In this document: one piece after another, positions 8,648 to 17,400 of the stretch
Position numbering within the stretch: the stretch's first letter is position 1
How the letters are laid out: each line of letters opens with the position of its first letter
Assembly (NCBI RefSeq): GCF_030812255.1
Contig: NZ_JAUSSH010000020.1
Coordinates: 19,008-83,007, forward strand
Direction: 5' to 3'
Origin: Paeniglutamicibacter psychrophenolicus
GTDB taxonomy: Bacteria; Actinomycetota; Actinomycetes; Actinomycetales; Micrococcaceae
DNA: 64,000 bases
The notes under the pieces: model-generated
The model's input: the letters and a program-made list of their open reading frames with translations, nothing else
What the model was told of the DNA's origin: nothing
Databases searched by the model: none
Translations under genes and position numbers: made by a program

Positions 8648-10041
8648 ACGAGGGTTCCTTCTGCTTTCGTTTCTTTGGTCGTTGCGTTGGTCTTGGTTTT
8701 GTTCGTGGTGCTGCCGCCGGAGATGTCCGCCAGCGAGCGGTTGGCGGTCTCCGGGGCCAGGATGAATGTGGCCACGAGTCCGACCAGGGAGATCCCGGCG
8801 CCGATCAGCAGGGCGCCAGAGGCGCCGAAGCTGATGATGGCCACCGGCATGAGGTAGGTGCTTGCGGCGGAGCCCACGCGGCTGATCGCGGTGCCGAAGC
8901 CGACCGCGGTGGCCCGGATCTCGGTGGGGAACAGTTCGTTGGGGTACACGACCTCCAGGAAGCTGGAGGCCCCGGAGGCCAGGGCGAAGATCGCCAGGGC
9001 GGTGAACAGCGTCTTGGGGCCAACCCCGGGGACAAAGGCCGGGGCCGCCAGCGCCACCACGATGATGCCGAAGGTCCACAACAGCAGCTTGCGCCGACCG
9101 ATGCGCTCGACCAGCCACAGGCCCGGGATGCCGCCGACGACAAAGAGCAGGGAGATCAGCAGGGACCCGCCGTAGAGGTTCGCATCCCCGTCCAGGCCAA
9201 AGGAGGCAAGCAGCTCCGGGGCGAAGGTGTAGACCGCGAAGAGCGGGATTACCTGGGCAGTCCAGAAGATGGAGACGAAAAGCGTGCGGCGCCAAAACTT
9301 CTTGTTGAAGATGTCGGTGAAGGTTGCCGCGCGCTTGCCGGTGTCTTCGTCCTCACCGAGGGAATCGACGTCGTAGTCGTTGCCGTAGACCTTTTTGATC
9401 ACGGTGCGGGCCTCGTCGACCCGGCCGCGGGAGAGCAGCCACCGCGGGGACTCCGGGGTGCCCAGGCGGAAGAGCAGGGTGATCACGGCAAAGATCGCGG
9501 GGCTGGCAAGCATCCAGCGCCAGGCGTCCGGTCCGAAGCCGCGCATCGCGTAACCGACGGCGAAGGCCGCCGCGGCACCCACGGCCCACACCACGAAGGT
9601 GGCCCCGAGCAGGCGGCCGCGGTGCTTGCGGGGGAGGAACTCGGCCAGCAGCGAGGTGGCAATCGGGTAGTCGGCGCCGATGGCCACGCCGAGCAGGAAG
9701 CGCCAGATCACCAACTGCCAGATGTCCGTGGAGAAGGCGCTGAGGATGGAGAAGGCGGCCAGGGCGAGCAGGTCCAGGATGTACATGGTGTGGCGGCCGA
9801 CCTTGTCGGTCACCCAACCGAAGACCCCGCCGCCAAAGAAGATCCCGACCAGGCTGGCTGCGCCGACCATGCCGATTTCCTTGGGGCCGAGGTCCAGGGC
9901 CGGGGTCATGGTGATCAGCGCGATCCCGATAATGGACAGCGCGTAGCCGTCGATAAAGGGGCCGCCGGAGGAAAACACGGTCAGCTTCTTGTGGAACCGC
10001 GTCAGTGGCGCATCGTCAATGAGGCGAACGGAGGTGCTCAT
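8644..10041 (-). CDS. MFS transporter, sugar/metabolite porter type
   Basis: 465 residues and about 12 hydrophobic segments. Signature loops are present: GWVTDKVGRHTMY after TM2, PRKHRGRLLG, the PESPRWLLSRGRVDEA cytoplasmic loop, ERIGRRKLLL and PNELFPTEIRATAVGFG. These mark the sugar-porter/metabolite:H+ symporter branch, whose substrates include organic acids and amine-type compounds. ATG at 10041 (MSTSVRLID) is preferred to one 20 codons upstream. Its stop overlaps the agmatinase start, so the likely role is substrate import for that enzyme (inference). Confidence 0.88.
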   Translation of the reverse strand: MSTSVRLIDDAPLTRFHKKLTVFSSGGPFIDGYALSIIGIALITMTPALDLGPKEIGMVGAASLVGIFFGGGVFGWVTDKVGRHTMYILDLLALAAFSILSAFSTDIWQLVIWRFLLGVAIGADYPIATSLLAEFLPRKHRGRLLGATFVVWAVGAAAAFAVGYAMRGFGPDAWRWMLASPAIFAVITLLFRLGTPESPRWLLSRGRVDEARTVIKKVYGNDYDVDSLGEDEDTGKRAATFTDIFNKKFWRRTLFVSIFWTAQVIPLFAVYTFAPELLASFGLDGDANLYGGSLLISLLFVVGGIPGLWLVERIGRRKLLLWTFGIIVVALAAPAFVPGVGPKTLFTALAIFALASGASSFLEVVYPNELFPTEIRATAVGFGTAISRVGSAASTYLMPVAIISFGASGALLIGAGISLVGLVATFILAPETANRSLADISGGSTTNKTKTNATTKETKAEGTLV

Positions 10042-10132
10042 TGCGGGCTCTTTTCTCTCTAGGTGCCCGGGTAATCCGGGCTGGCTTGTGGTGTGTTTCA
10101 ATCATTCGTGATCGGCGTCACGGCGACAATCG

Positions 10133-10171
10133 ACAAGTGTCAACTTTCGCAGACACGCACTAGACATTTGT
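10133..10171. promoter_or_regulatory. Inverted repeat between the MFS gene and the PucR gene
   Basis: ACAAGTGTC (10133-10141) and GACATTTGT (10163-10171) pair at eight of nine positions with a 21-base spacer, in the 205-base divergent gap. It is a candidate PucR operator controlling the transporter/agmatinase pair and the regulator. No clear -10/-35 pair was assigned. Confidence 0.4.
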
Positions 10172-10246
10172 ATGAGAGTTCACGTTTGATGGACGGGTGC
10201 CCGGCGGCAATGCGTTGGACGCCGGAAAGTGGAAGGGGAATGCCCA

Positions 10247-11761
10247 ATGGCCATGACGGTCAAGGAACTGCTGGACGAGCCGCAGCTGGGTCTGCGGCTG
10301 CTGGCCGGCGCGGACGGGCTGGGGCATCCGGTCACCTGGTCCCACACCTCGGACCTGCCCCAGCTCTGGGAATGGGTCTCGCCAGGGGTGCTGCTGATGA
10401 CCAACGGGCTCTCGATCCCCGCCGAGCCCGAGGCACAGGTCCATTTGGCCCGATCACTGGTGGCGGCCGGCGCGGTCGCCTTGGCGGTCGGCGAGAAGAT
10501 GCATGCCCCGGAGTTCTCCGATCAATTCCTCGCGGCCTGCGATGCACTTCCGCTTCCCTTGGTCTCGGTTCCCTACCCGTTGCCCTTCATGGCCATTTCG
10601 CGGTCCATTGCCGAAGCGAGCCTGCTCGAGGAATCACGGCGGATCAAGCAAACCGCCCGCATCTACGACCTGCTGCGCAAGGCGACGACGCCGGGGGAGA
10701 CCTGGAGCCAGCTGCTGGCGGGGATCGGCAAGGAAATCGGCGCGCGGCTCTACGTGGTGGATGACCGCTGCCAACATCCCTGGCAACCCGGCGACGCAGC
10801 CCTGCCCGAGGACGTGTTGGTGCGGGTGCGGAAGGTCACCTCCGAATCCACTGCGGAGACCCGGCACTTTCTGTGGACCGTTGATGGCGGGGAATCCATG
10901 TTGATCATGGAAATTCCGACCCATCCGCATGCACTGCTGGTCATCTTGCCCGAAGACCGAAGGCAGCCGGACGGGGTGGTCTTGTTGCACTCGGCCACCG
11001 TACTGGGGCTGGGTCTTTCGCGTTCGGCCCTGGCAATGGAAAGCCGCTACCGCTCCGGCGGCGAATTCCTGCTGCAGTCCTTTGAGGGACGCATCGGGGC
11101 CGCCGAGGCCGCCCGCCGCCTCGAGGATTTCGGGTTTACGGCCGGCGACCTGCGTCTGCTTTCGATCCCGGCCCAGGCGGAGGTCGGTTTGCCCCAGGTC
11201 CACAGCGCGCTGTGGCGCCACGGCATCAACAGCGTCTGCGTGGTGGGCGAGGATAAATTGCATCTGATGGTCTCCGAATATTGCCCGGAGGACCAGCTAC
11301 TGCATGTCTTTGATCCCTCGCTGCCCATCGGAATGAGTACGCCCGTGGGCATCGAGGCGATCGCGCGCGGGTTGCGCGAATCCCTGTGGGCGCTGGGTCA
11401 GGCGACCGCCCGGGGCGTGCGGTGGGTTGGATACTCGGAGGATGCTCCGTGGTTCGGGCTGGGCGGCCATCGCGATGGCGCGGAGCTCGTGCAGCGGCTG
11501 CTGGGTCCGGTGATTGAGCATGACCGGCTCAATGGAACGGATTTCATGGCCACGCTGCGCAGTTACCTGGACAACCAGCGTTCGGCCCAGAAGGTCGCCG
11601 CGCTGCTTTTTGTCCACCGGCAAACCATCATCTACCGCATCCGCAAGATCAGCGAACTCACCGGCCTTGATATGGCCGAAACCTCGGCGGTCGCCCAGCT
11701 GTGGCTGGCGTTCCAGGTGCACGAGGCCATGGGCTCGGGGGAGCGTGTACCGCGCGGGTGA
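10247..11761 (+). CDS. PucR family transcriptional regulator
   Basis: 504 residues. The PucR N-terminal ligand-binding domain spans about residues 1-125 (MAMTVKELL, GLGHPVTWSHTSD, WEWVSPGVLLMTNG). A central GGDEF-like region follows, and the C-terminal PucR HTH occupies about the last 75 residues (LRSYLDNQRSAQKVAALLFV, HRQTIIYRIRKISELTGLD). PucR proteins activate purine, amino-acid or amine catabolism genes. The ATG at 10247 is chosen for AAGGGGA seven bases upstream; a GTG at 10229 is in frame. It faces the transporter/agmatinase pair and probably controls it. Confidence 0.9.
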   Translation: MAMTVKELLDEPQLGLRLLAGADGLGHPVTWSHTSDLPQLWEWVSPGVLLMTNGLSIPAEPEAQVHLARSLVAAGAVALAVGEKMHAPEFSDQFLAACDALPLPLVSVPYPLPFMAISRSIAEASLLEESRRIKQTARIYDLLRKATTPGETWSQLLAGIGKEIGARLYVVDDRCQHPWQPGDAALPEDVLVRVRKVTSESTAETRHFLWTVDGGESMLIMEIPTHPHALLVILPEDRRQPDGVVLLHSATVLGLGLSRSALAMESRYRSGGEFLLQSFEGRIGAAEAARRLEDFGFTAGDLRLLSIPAQAEVGLPQVHSALWRHGINSVCVVGEDKLHLMVSEYCPEDQLLHVFDPSLPIGMSTPVGIEAIARGLRESLWALGQATARGVRWVGYSEDAPWFGLGGHRDGAELVQRLLGPVIEHDRLNGTDFMATLRSYLDNQRSAQKVAALLFVHRQTIIYRIRKISELTGLDMAETSAVAQLWLAFQVHEAMGSGERVPRG

Positions 11762-11814
11762 AACTCCGCCGTGTTTCTCTCGCCCAATATCGGTGGCTAC
11801 CGGGAGCCGTGGGT

Positions 11815-11958
11815 TTATCCGAAGTTGTCAACGTGTGTGGCACGGGCTGCGGTGTCGATGCGGACCTTGCGCAGCGGGTCGATCGGGTTCGAGGCGAGCA
11901 CGCCGGCGGTGATCACGATGACCATCACGTTCAGGTGCAATGCCGCATCCGCCCAGCC
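11815..11958 (-). pseudogene. 3' remnant of a second HAAS-type membrane protein gene
   Basis: The last 47 codons read GWADAALHLNVMVIVITAGV and onward to PLRKVRIDTAARATHVDNFG. They line up with the end of the intact gene just upstream (12059-13054), which reads GWANADLQLNATIIVVTAGV and then SLRKLPGD. Nothing upstream of codon 1 of this fragment resembles the intact protein. It is therefore a truncated paralogue, left by duplication and deletion, on the same strand and immediately downstream of its relative. Confidence 0.7.
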
Positions 11959-12058
11959 GTGCCTGCCTACCGATGGTTCTCGGCTGCCGGCGGCGTGATG
12001 CCGAATCGGAGGATTGCCAAATGGGCTGCGGATGATCGTGGTTCGGCATGATGAAGGC

Positions 12059-13054
12059 TCAGCCCGGTATGGCCGGGCCCTGACCCGGGGTGCCGAGTGC
12101 CAGCGCCGCGGCGTCGCCCGGGAGCTTGCGCAGCGAATCCACCACGTCCCAGAGGACAACTCCGGCGGTCACCACGATGATGGTGGCGTTGAGCTGGAGG
12201 TCTGCGTTGGCCCATCCCGCATCAACGAGTCGCTGCACGAACGCGGGTTCCAGCAGGGACCCGGCCGCGGCCAGCCAGATCACCGGAACGGCAAAGAGCA
12301 GGTTCAGTGCCGCGTTTACGAAAACGAACTTCAAGGACCAGCCACCGGCACGGTAGCGCAGGATTTCCAGCACGGCCATCGCCAGCATCGCGGCCAGCAG
12401 CACCGGAATCCAGGATTGCCACAATCCCGGGTCCAGGGTCGGAATCGGAGAGCCGTCCGAGGAAGTGAAGGGCGAGCGGAAATGCTGCCACGGCAGGTAT
12501 GCGGCAACGCCCAGGGCAAGCAGCACCGAGACCACGGTGTCGCCCAAACGTGCCCGGCCGGTCGGGGAATCCGGCAGCATCGAGGGGTCCCACTTGGGGT
12601 GCATGACCTTGGACCCGGGGCTGCGCTCGATGATCGCGAAAACGACGGTGACCCAGAAGGCCAGCTGCATCGCCAGCTGCAGCAGTGTCGTCACCGCCGC
12701 TGCGGCGACCTGCCCTGCGTCGGCGCCGGTGAGCAGCTTGGCCACGATCACTGCGATCGTGGCGATCGGCAGCACCGTGGCGGCCAGGACCTTGAGCAGG
12801 CGGACGTAGGTGGGGAAGTGGTCTGGGCCGATCAGGTGCAGCGGCCTGTTGGAGTAGTCCGCGGCCAGGCGCATCGGGTCCCCGAGCTCGAGCAGCGCCG
12901 AACGTTCTGCTTCCTCCGGGGTGGCGCCGGCGTCGAGCTTCGCTTCGCTCAGGTCAGCGATGGCGGCGGCGACTTCGGCCTCGACATCGCTTCGCTGGGA
13001 ATCGGGGACGGCGCGGGAGACCGCGGTGATGTAGCGGCTGGTGAGGGTGCTCAT
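12059..13054 (-). CDS. PadR-partner membrane protein with HAAS-like N-terminal domain
   Basis: 331 residues. Residues 1-65 form a helical cytoplasmic domain of HAAS/permease-prefix type (SRYITAVSRAVPDSQRSDVE, EEAERSALLELGDPMRLAAD) that typically partners a PadR regulator encoded just upstream. About six membrane segments follow (VLAATVLPIATIAVIVAKLL, TLLQLAMQLAFWVTVVFAII, GDTVVSVLLALGVAAYL and others). It overlaps padR by four bases, with AAGGAG before the ATG. The pair is common in actinobacteria and probably senses membrane state; mechanism unknown. A truncated copy of its 3' end lies at 11815-11958. Confidence 0.8.
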   Translation of the reverse strand: MSTLTSRYITAVSRAVPDSQRSDVEAEVAAAIADLSEAKLDAGATPEEAERSALLELGDPMRLAADYSNRPLHLIGPDHFPTYVRLLKVLAATVLPIATIAVIVAKLLTGADAGQVAAAAVTTLLQLAMQLAFWVTVVFAIIERSPGSKVMHPKWDPSMLPDSPTGRARLGDTVVSVLLALGVAAYLPWQHFRSPFTSSDGSPIPTLDPGLWQSWIPVLLAAMLAMAVLEILRYRAGGWSLKFVFVNAALNLLFAVPVIWLAAAGSLLEPAFVQRLVDAGWANADLQLNATIIVVTAGVVLWDVVDSLRKLPGDAAALALGTPGQGPAIPG

Positions 13055-13413
13055 GGCAACTCCTTGAGGGCTTTCCTTGGGTCGGTGGTGCGCAGGTTGT
13101 TGAGGGATCCGGCCAACGCGTTCCATTCGGATTCGAGCCGCTTGAGCAGTGCCCGTCCGCTGTCGCTGGTCTTGTACATCTTGCGGGGACGGGATTCGGT
13201 GGTGTCCCACTCGGCTTCGAGCAGCCCCTGCCTTTCCAGACGGCGGAGCAGGGGGTAGAGGGTGTTGGCATCCACGCTCAGGCCGGAATGTTCCAGCACC
13301 GCCAGCAGTCCGTAGCCGTAGCCGGGGGTTTCAAGCGTTGCCAGCGCGGCCATTACAACCGTGCCGCGGCGCAGCTCCTGCTGGTGTCCGGCCAGCACGT
13401 CCTCGTCAATCAT
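13051..13413 (-). CDS. PadR family transcriptional regulator
   Basis: 120 residues with a winged-helix PadR domain: RRGTVVMAALATLETPGYGYGL split across helices 1-2, the recognition region SVDANTLYPLLRRLERQGLL, and the wing EAEWDTTESRPRKMYKTSDSG. The C-terminal helix handles dimerisation. It is first in a two-gene operon with the HAAS-type membrane protein (ATGA overlap). The promoter just upstream contains a perfect palindrome between -35 and -10, and the start codon is about seven bases from the -10, so autorepression and a leaderless mRNA are likely. Confidence 0.92.
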   Translation of the reverse strand: MIDEDVLAGHQQELRRGTVVMAALATLETPGYGYGLLAVLEHSGLSVDANTLYPLLRRLERQGLLEAEWDTTESRPRKMYKTSDSGRALLKRLESEWNALAGSLNNLRTTDPRKALKELP

Positions 13414-13420
13414 GCTTCAC

Positions 13421-13450
13421 ACGATACTGTGTCAGACACACTATTGTCAA
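13421..13450 (-). promoter_or_regulatory. padR promoter with an internal palindromic operator, probably leaderless
   Basis: On the minus strand TTGACA (13450-13445) is followed after 18 bases by TATCGT (13426-13421). The ATG begins at 13413, seven bases past the -10, so transcription should start at or next to the start codon. The spacer holds TGTGTC-T-GACACA (plus-strand positions 13428-13440), a perfect 6-1-6 palindrome fit for a dimeric PadR. Confidence 0.72.
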
Positions 13451-13558
13451 TGGAAAGGAAGGGTGTCCTTTTGTCCCTGCCTTCTGGGGTGCCCCGGGTT
13501 CTTGCCTGCTTGAAGGCGGAAGGTTTGGTGGCACGCGAGTGGTGCCGCCGCGGCGCGG

Positions 13559-14203
13559 TCAGCGATGCTGTTTTTGGTTTCGCGTGTGTGGTCGCGCCTT
13601 CAGTCCCAGCAGGAGCATGGCTATCACGGAGCCGATTGCCGCTGCGCCCCCATGCAGGTCCCCGCCCACCAGCAACACGGCTGCAGCGGCCAACCCGACC
13701 ACCGAGGCCATCCTTGCCGTGAGGTGCGTGCCGATCCAGGCGCGCACCAGAAGGGAAGCGGCAAGCCCGAAGACCGCCACCGAGTTCCCCGCCCCGACCG
13801 GTTGGACCAGGAATCCCCACAGCTGGGCACCGATTCCCGCGCCCAGGGCAATGACCAGCCAGCGGCGGGTTCCCCATGCGTGCTCTGCCATCGAGCCGAT
13901 CCACGCAAGGGCGGCAAGATTGGTGATCGCCGCGGGCCATCCGCCGTCCTGCACGACCAATGCCGTGACGATGCGCCAGGGTTGCGCCGCCGCGGCGCCG
14001 GCCCCCTGCCGTTCCAGTGCTTCCAGCAGGCCCGGTGCCAGAGTCAGCTGCAGCAGCGACGGAATCCCGATGACGAGCAGCGCCGCGACCGTGGCCACCG
14101 GCCTGAAACGGGACGCCTGGGTCCGCGGTGGGCCGAACTGCCACGCGGCAGAGGCGGCGCCCAGCACCGCCACATAGCAGCCGATCGCCAGCGCCGTGCT
14201 CAT
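13559..14203 (-). CDS. Rhomboid-like intramembrane protease family protein
   Basis: 214 residues, about six membrane helices. After TM1 and a loop come PWRIVTALVVQDGGWPAAIT and NLAALAWIGSMAEHAWGTRRW, which match the rhomboid L1 loop and the N-x-x-x-L-x-x-x-G-x-x-x-E segment. The active-site helix reads GAGNSVAVFGLAAS, so the usual G-x-S-G is G-N-S-V, keeping the serine but not the following glycine. A histidine in GGDLHGGAAAIGS fits the second catalytic residue. It may be active or a relaxed pseudoprotease. ATGA overlap with the upstream gene. Confidence 0.78.
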   Translation of the reverse strand: MSTALAIGCYVAVLGAASAAWQFGPPRTQASRFRPVATVAALLVIGIPSLLQLTLAPGLLEALERQGAGAAAAQPWRIVTALVVQDGGWPAAITNLAALAWIGSMAEHAWGTRRWLVIALGAGIGAQLWGFLVQPVGAGNSVAVFGLAASLLVRAWIGTHLTARMASVVGLAAAAVLLVGGDLHGGAAAIGSVIAMLLLGLKARPHTRNQKQHR

Positions 14204-15168
14204 GGTTCGATGATGCCCGCATCGTGGGCGTAGGGATTGACCGTGTGTTGGTGGAACGGGGCGAACCAGTGGGCGACATCCAGGTTCACGATCCGCAGGT
14301 GGCCCAGGCTGGAATCGCCGGCGATCCCGTCAAGCCCCGGTTCGTAGAGGAACTCGTGGTCGAGGTCCTCGAACATCAAGTCCTCCAGCATGGGCCGCCA
14401 GCCATCGGGCAGCTCGAGCTCGGGATACATGTCCTGAAGTATCTCCACGCCGTTGAACAGCAGGCGCAGCGCGAGTTCCTGCGCCACGCAGCTGGGGGAG
14501 GAGAAGCCTGTGAGCAGGCTGGTTCCCAGGTCCATGGTGACCGCCAGGTATCGCTGGGCAAAGAGCGGGGTGTAGTGCATCCGGTAGAGCTCGGGCAACT
14601 CGGCCAGGCACGCGGCGTCCTCGATCCCGGCCATGCCGGTGCGCAGCATCGTGATGTCCTCAAGGAGCTGATCGACAAGCACCTCGTAGGACCACAGCAG
14701 TGCACCTGCGAGCATCGGGTTCGGCTTGAAGTCCTCCGCGTCGGGGTCGCCGTCCTCGAATTCCTTGGCGTAGTCCTCCAGGGCCAGGATGCGCACCTTC
14801 GAGCCCAGCGCCGCGAATCGCTCGATCGTCGAAACCCCGGGGGATGGAGCCGCTTGGTCTTGCCGTTCTCCCGTGGTGGTGGGAGGTTCTTCGAGTTCGA
14901 ATGCCTCGGTCGGGTCCTCGGAGACCGAGAACCGGGATTCGGTGATCTTGATTCCCGGGACACCGGCGGCCAGGTGTTCGGGATCCAGGGCCATGGACAG
15001 CGCCGAAGTGTGCCCGTGGCGCAGTTCGCCGAGCTCGTCTTGCAGCATGTCCGGGTCATCGGCGTAGTCCGCGCGCATCAATGCCTCGGCGTGGGCCTTC
15101 AGGGCCGCCTTGTCGACGACCTTCACGACGAGTTCGATGCTGACCGTGTGCTTTTCGCTTTTCGCCAT
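14200..15168 (-). CDS. Conserved hypothetical protein, soluble
   Basis: 322 residues, no signal peptide or membrane segment. It begins with a short beta-strand motif (KHTVSIELVVKVVDKAALKA), then a charged linker (EEPPTTTGERQDQAAPSPG), then a largely helical domain with PNPMLAGALLWSYEVLVDQL and many Trp/Tyr/His residues near the end (DVAHWFAPFHQHTVNPYAHD). No family was recognised and no catalytic motif is obvious. It is coupled by ATGA to the rhomboid-like gene; whether the two proteins interact is not shown. Confidence 0.72.
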   Translation of the reverse strand: MAKSEKHTVSIELVVKVVDKAALKAHAEALMRADYADDPDMLQDELGELRHGHTSALSMALDPEHLAAGVPGIKITESRFSVSEDPTEAFELEEPPTTTGERQDQAAPSPGVSTIERFAALGSKVRILALEDYAKEFEDGDPDAEDFKPNPMLAGALLWSYEVLVDQLLEDITMLRTGMAGIEDAACLAELPELYRMHYTPLFAQRYLAVTMDLGTSLLTGFSSPSCVAQELALRLLFNGVEILQDMYPELELPDGWRPMLEDLMFEDLDHEFLYEPGLDGIAGDSSLGHLRIVNLDVAHWFAPFHQHTVNPYAHDAGIIEP

Positions 15169-15270
15169 GCCACGAGCGTATCCGCGGGCGGACCGGATTG
15201 ACCATGGTCGCCGGGGCGCAATCCGCTTCCCTTCTTTTTGGACGTGATTTACGAAACTAAAGGTTGTAGC

Positions 15271-15296
15271 TTCAAGTAAGCGGTGTCATACTTGAA
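15271..15296 (+). promoter_or_regulatory. Perfect inverted repeat upstream of the VOC dioxygenase-like gene
   Basis: TTCAAGTA (15271-15278) and TACTTGAA (15289-15296) are exact reverse complements with a 10-base spacer, so the arm centres are 18 bases apart and lie on one DNA face. The repeat ends 40 bases before the ATG at 15337. It has the form of a MarR/HxlR-type operator controlling an inducible aromatic or quinone detoxification gene; the regulator is not adjacent. Confidence 0.68.
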
Positions 15297-15336
15297 CCAA
15301 GACCAATCCAACGCCTGACTCCAAGGAGTAACCACC

Positions 15337-16209
15337 ATGGGCAAGACCACCCAGGATCAACTTTCCGCCGAACTGGCCATGGGCACCGTCATGCTCAAGG
15401 TCGGGGACATGAAGAAGATGAGCGACTATTACCAGAAGGCCCTGGGCCTTGAGGTGCTCTCCGAGGGGCCGGCCGGAACCGGATTGGGTCGCCGCGGACT
15501 CGAGCTCGTCCACCTTTCCGACGGCAAGGGCCTGGACCTTCCGGGCCGCGGCGAGGCCGGGCTGTTCCACACCGCGCTGCTCTTCGATACCCAGTCGGAC
15601 CTGGCCGCCACCGTGCTCTCCGCCGCCCAGTTCGACGGCTCGCTGTTCACCGGCAGCTCCGACCACCTGGTTTCCGAGGCCTTCTACTTCAACGACCCCG
15701 AGGGCAACGGCATCGAGCTTTACTGGGACCGCCCGCGCGAGACCTGGACCTGGAACGGAAGCACCGTGGCCATGGACACCATCCACCTCGACCCGAACAA
15801 CTACCTCAATGCGCACCTGAACGAGGCGGCCGTTTCCGGGCTCGTCCAGGCCAATGCCGGCATCGGCCACGTGCACCTGCAGGTCGGCGACGTCGCGACC
15901 GCCGAGACGTTCTATGTCGACACCCTGGGCTTCGCCAAGACCACCAGCTTCCACGGCCAGGCATTGTTCGTCTCCGCCGGCGGCTACCACCACCACATGG
16001 CCATGAACGTGTGGAATTCCCGCGGCGCCGGCCCGCGCAAGGACACCCTGGGCTTGGGCGAGGTCGTCATCACCGTGCCCAATGCCGACGAGATCGGCGC
16101 GCTGGCCGACCGCCTCAAGGTCGCCGGGATCTCCAGCCACCACACCGGAGCCGAGCTGCGCTTCGAGGATCCGTGGCACAACCAGCTGCGCGTGGCCGTG
16201 GGCCAGTAG
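15337..16209 (+). CDS. Two-domain VOC protein, catechol 2,3-dioxygenase-like (CatE type)
   Basis: 290 residues with AAGGAG before the ATG. Two glyoxalase/dioxygenase modules are present. The first spans about residues 10-130 (MGTVMLKVGDMKKMSDYYQK, GNGIELYWDRPRETW). The second spans about 165-285 (AGIGHVHLQVGDVATAETFY, YHHHMAMNVWNSRGA, ELRFEDPWHNQLRVAV). Candidate metal ligands are His in GHVHLQV and the glutamates of GIELYWD and RFEDPWHN. The arrangement matches Bacillus CatE-type extradiol dioxygenases acting on catechols. It stands alone between an inverted-repeat operator and a strong terminator, so it looks like an inducible single-gene unit. Confidence 0.85.
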   Translation: MGKTTQDQLSAELAMGTVMLKVGDMKKMSDYYQKALGLEVLSEGPAGTGLGRRGLELVHLSDGKGLDLPGRGEAGLFHTALLFDTQSDLAATVLSAAQFDGSLFTGSSDHLVSEAFYFNDPEGNGIELYWDRPRETWTWNGSTVAMDTIHLDPNNYLNAHLNEAAVSGLVQANAGIGHVHLQVGDVATAETFYVDTLGFAKTTSFHGQALFVSAGGYHHHMAMNVWNSRGAGPRKDTLGLGEVVITVPNADEIGALADRLKVAGISSHHTGAELRFEDPWHNQLRVAVGQ

Positions 16210-16222
16210 CAAGGGTTTCGTC

Positions 16223-16274
16223 GGAGGGCGGGCCGGGATTGTCGCGTTTTTGCGGTGTCCCCGGCCCGCCCTCC
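16223..16274 (+). terminator. Terminator after the VOC gene: 15-bp perfect stem
   Basis: Bases 16223-16237 pair exactly with 16260-16274. The 22-base loop contains a five-T run. It begins 14 bases after the VOC stop codon. Confidence 0.82.
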
Positions 16275-16500
16275 GTGGTCCCGGCGCATGGTCAGGTTCC
16301 GCCAGTAGGCCTCCGGCCGGCCCGCAGCCCCGGTGCCCCGTGCCCCAGGGTCGGCCGGTAGGCGCTGGGCGGGAGATTGAAGTGTGCGGTAGCACCTGGC
16401 CGGCAAACCCGTGCGGGAAGCTGCACCGGCGACACCGGCGGCCATGGTCTTGCCAGCAAACGCCCACGAAGGCACAGGGTTCGGTGGCTAGGGTCGTACG

Positions 16501-17292
16501 ATGCATTTGCGCCTGAGTGAACTTCGCCCGCACCTGGTTTCGAGCCGGATCTTCCTGATGGGTCCCGGGGCCAAGACCATCGAGACGACCGGGGCCAGCT
16601 ACGGCGAGGACAGCCTGATCAAGTTCACCCCTGACCTGAGATTGGAGCCCTACGCCACCTATTGGGCGGGAAGCGGCCGGCATCTGGTGGGCCTGGGCTC
16701 CTTCTCCTACACCCACTCGCGGCTGCCGCTGTCGACGCAGGTGGGCCGCTACAGCTCCATCGCCAAGGGCGTGAAGGTCATGGGGGCGATGCATCCGCAC
16801 GAATGGGCCTCCACCAGCCCGGTCTTCTACAACCGCCGGCTCATGATGGAAACCTTCGAGCGTGACCGGGGAGAGACTCCCGCCTACCGGGAGTTCGACT
16901 ATGCACCCGACCCCGTGGTGGTCGGCAATGACGTGTGGATCGGCGAAGACGTCAAGCTGGGCCATGGCGTGCACATCGGCGACGGGGCAGTGGTTGCCTC
17001 CAACTCGGTGGTCACCCGCGATGTGCCGCCCTACGCGGTGGTCGGCGGGGTGCCCGCCAAGATCATTCGGCAACGCTTCGACGAGGGCACCGTGAATGAG
17101 CTGCGGCGCAGCGCCTGGTGGGACTATTCGCCGACCGCGTTGAACCAGCTTGACGTCAGGGATCCGGGGGAGTTTGCCCGCGGTGCCATCGGCCTTATCG
17201 AGGCCGGGGCGATCGAGCCCTACCGCCCTGCGGTCCTCACTGGCCGCGATCTGGCTGCGGCTGTCGCCGGAGTCGGCAGCAACACGGCCTGA
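16501..17292 (+). CDS. Xenobiotic acetyltransferase-type hexapeptide O-acetyltransferase (CatB-related)
   Basis: 263 residues. The left-handed beta-helix hexapeptide pattern is clear ([91 protein letters not shown]). The loop H-P-x-x-W carries the catalytic histidine typical of Vat/CatB enzymes, and [15 protein letters not shown] is the standard second-half start. It transfers acetyl from acetyl-CoA to a hydroxyl of a sugar, polyketide or antibiotic. The N-terminal 45 residues and C-terminal helix are extra to the core, so the acceptor is more likely a cell-surface or metabolite sugar than chloramphenicol. ATG lies directly at 16501, without a strong Shine-Dalgarno. Confidence 0.85.
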   Translation: MHLRLSELRPHLVSSRIFLMGPGAKTIETTGASYGEDSLIKFTPDLRLEPYATYWAGSGRHLVGLGSFSYTHSRLPLSTQVGRYSSIAKGVKVMGAMHPHEWASTSPVFYNRRLMMETFERDRGETPAYREFDYAPDPVVVGNDVWIGEDVKLGHGVHIGDGAVVASNSVVTRDVPPYAVVGGVPAKIIRQRFDEGTVNELRRSAWWDYSPTALNQLDVRDPGEFARGAIGLIEAGAIEPYRPAVLTGRDLAAAVAGVGSNTA

Positions 17293-17400
17293 GGCAACCG
17301 GGAGCGCGTTGTCCCTGCGGCAAGCCACCTTGCCGGTGTCGAGACGGCGTCGAATAGCCCGTGCAGCAGTCGGCACCATCGCTCCGGAAGCCAACCGGTG

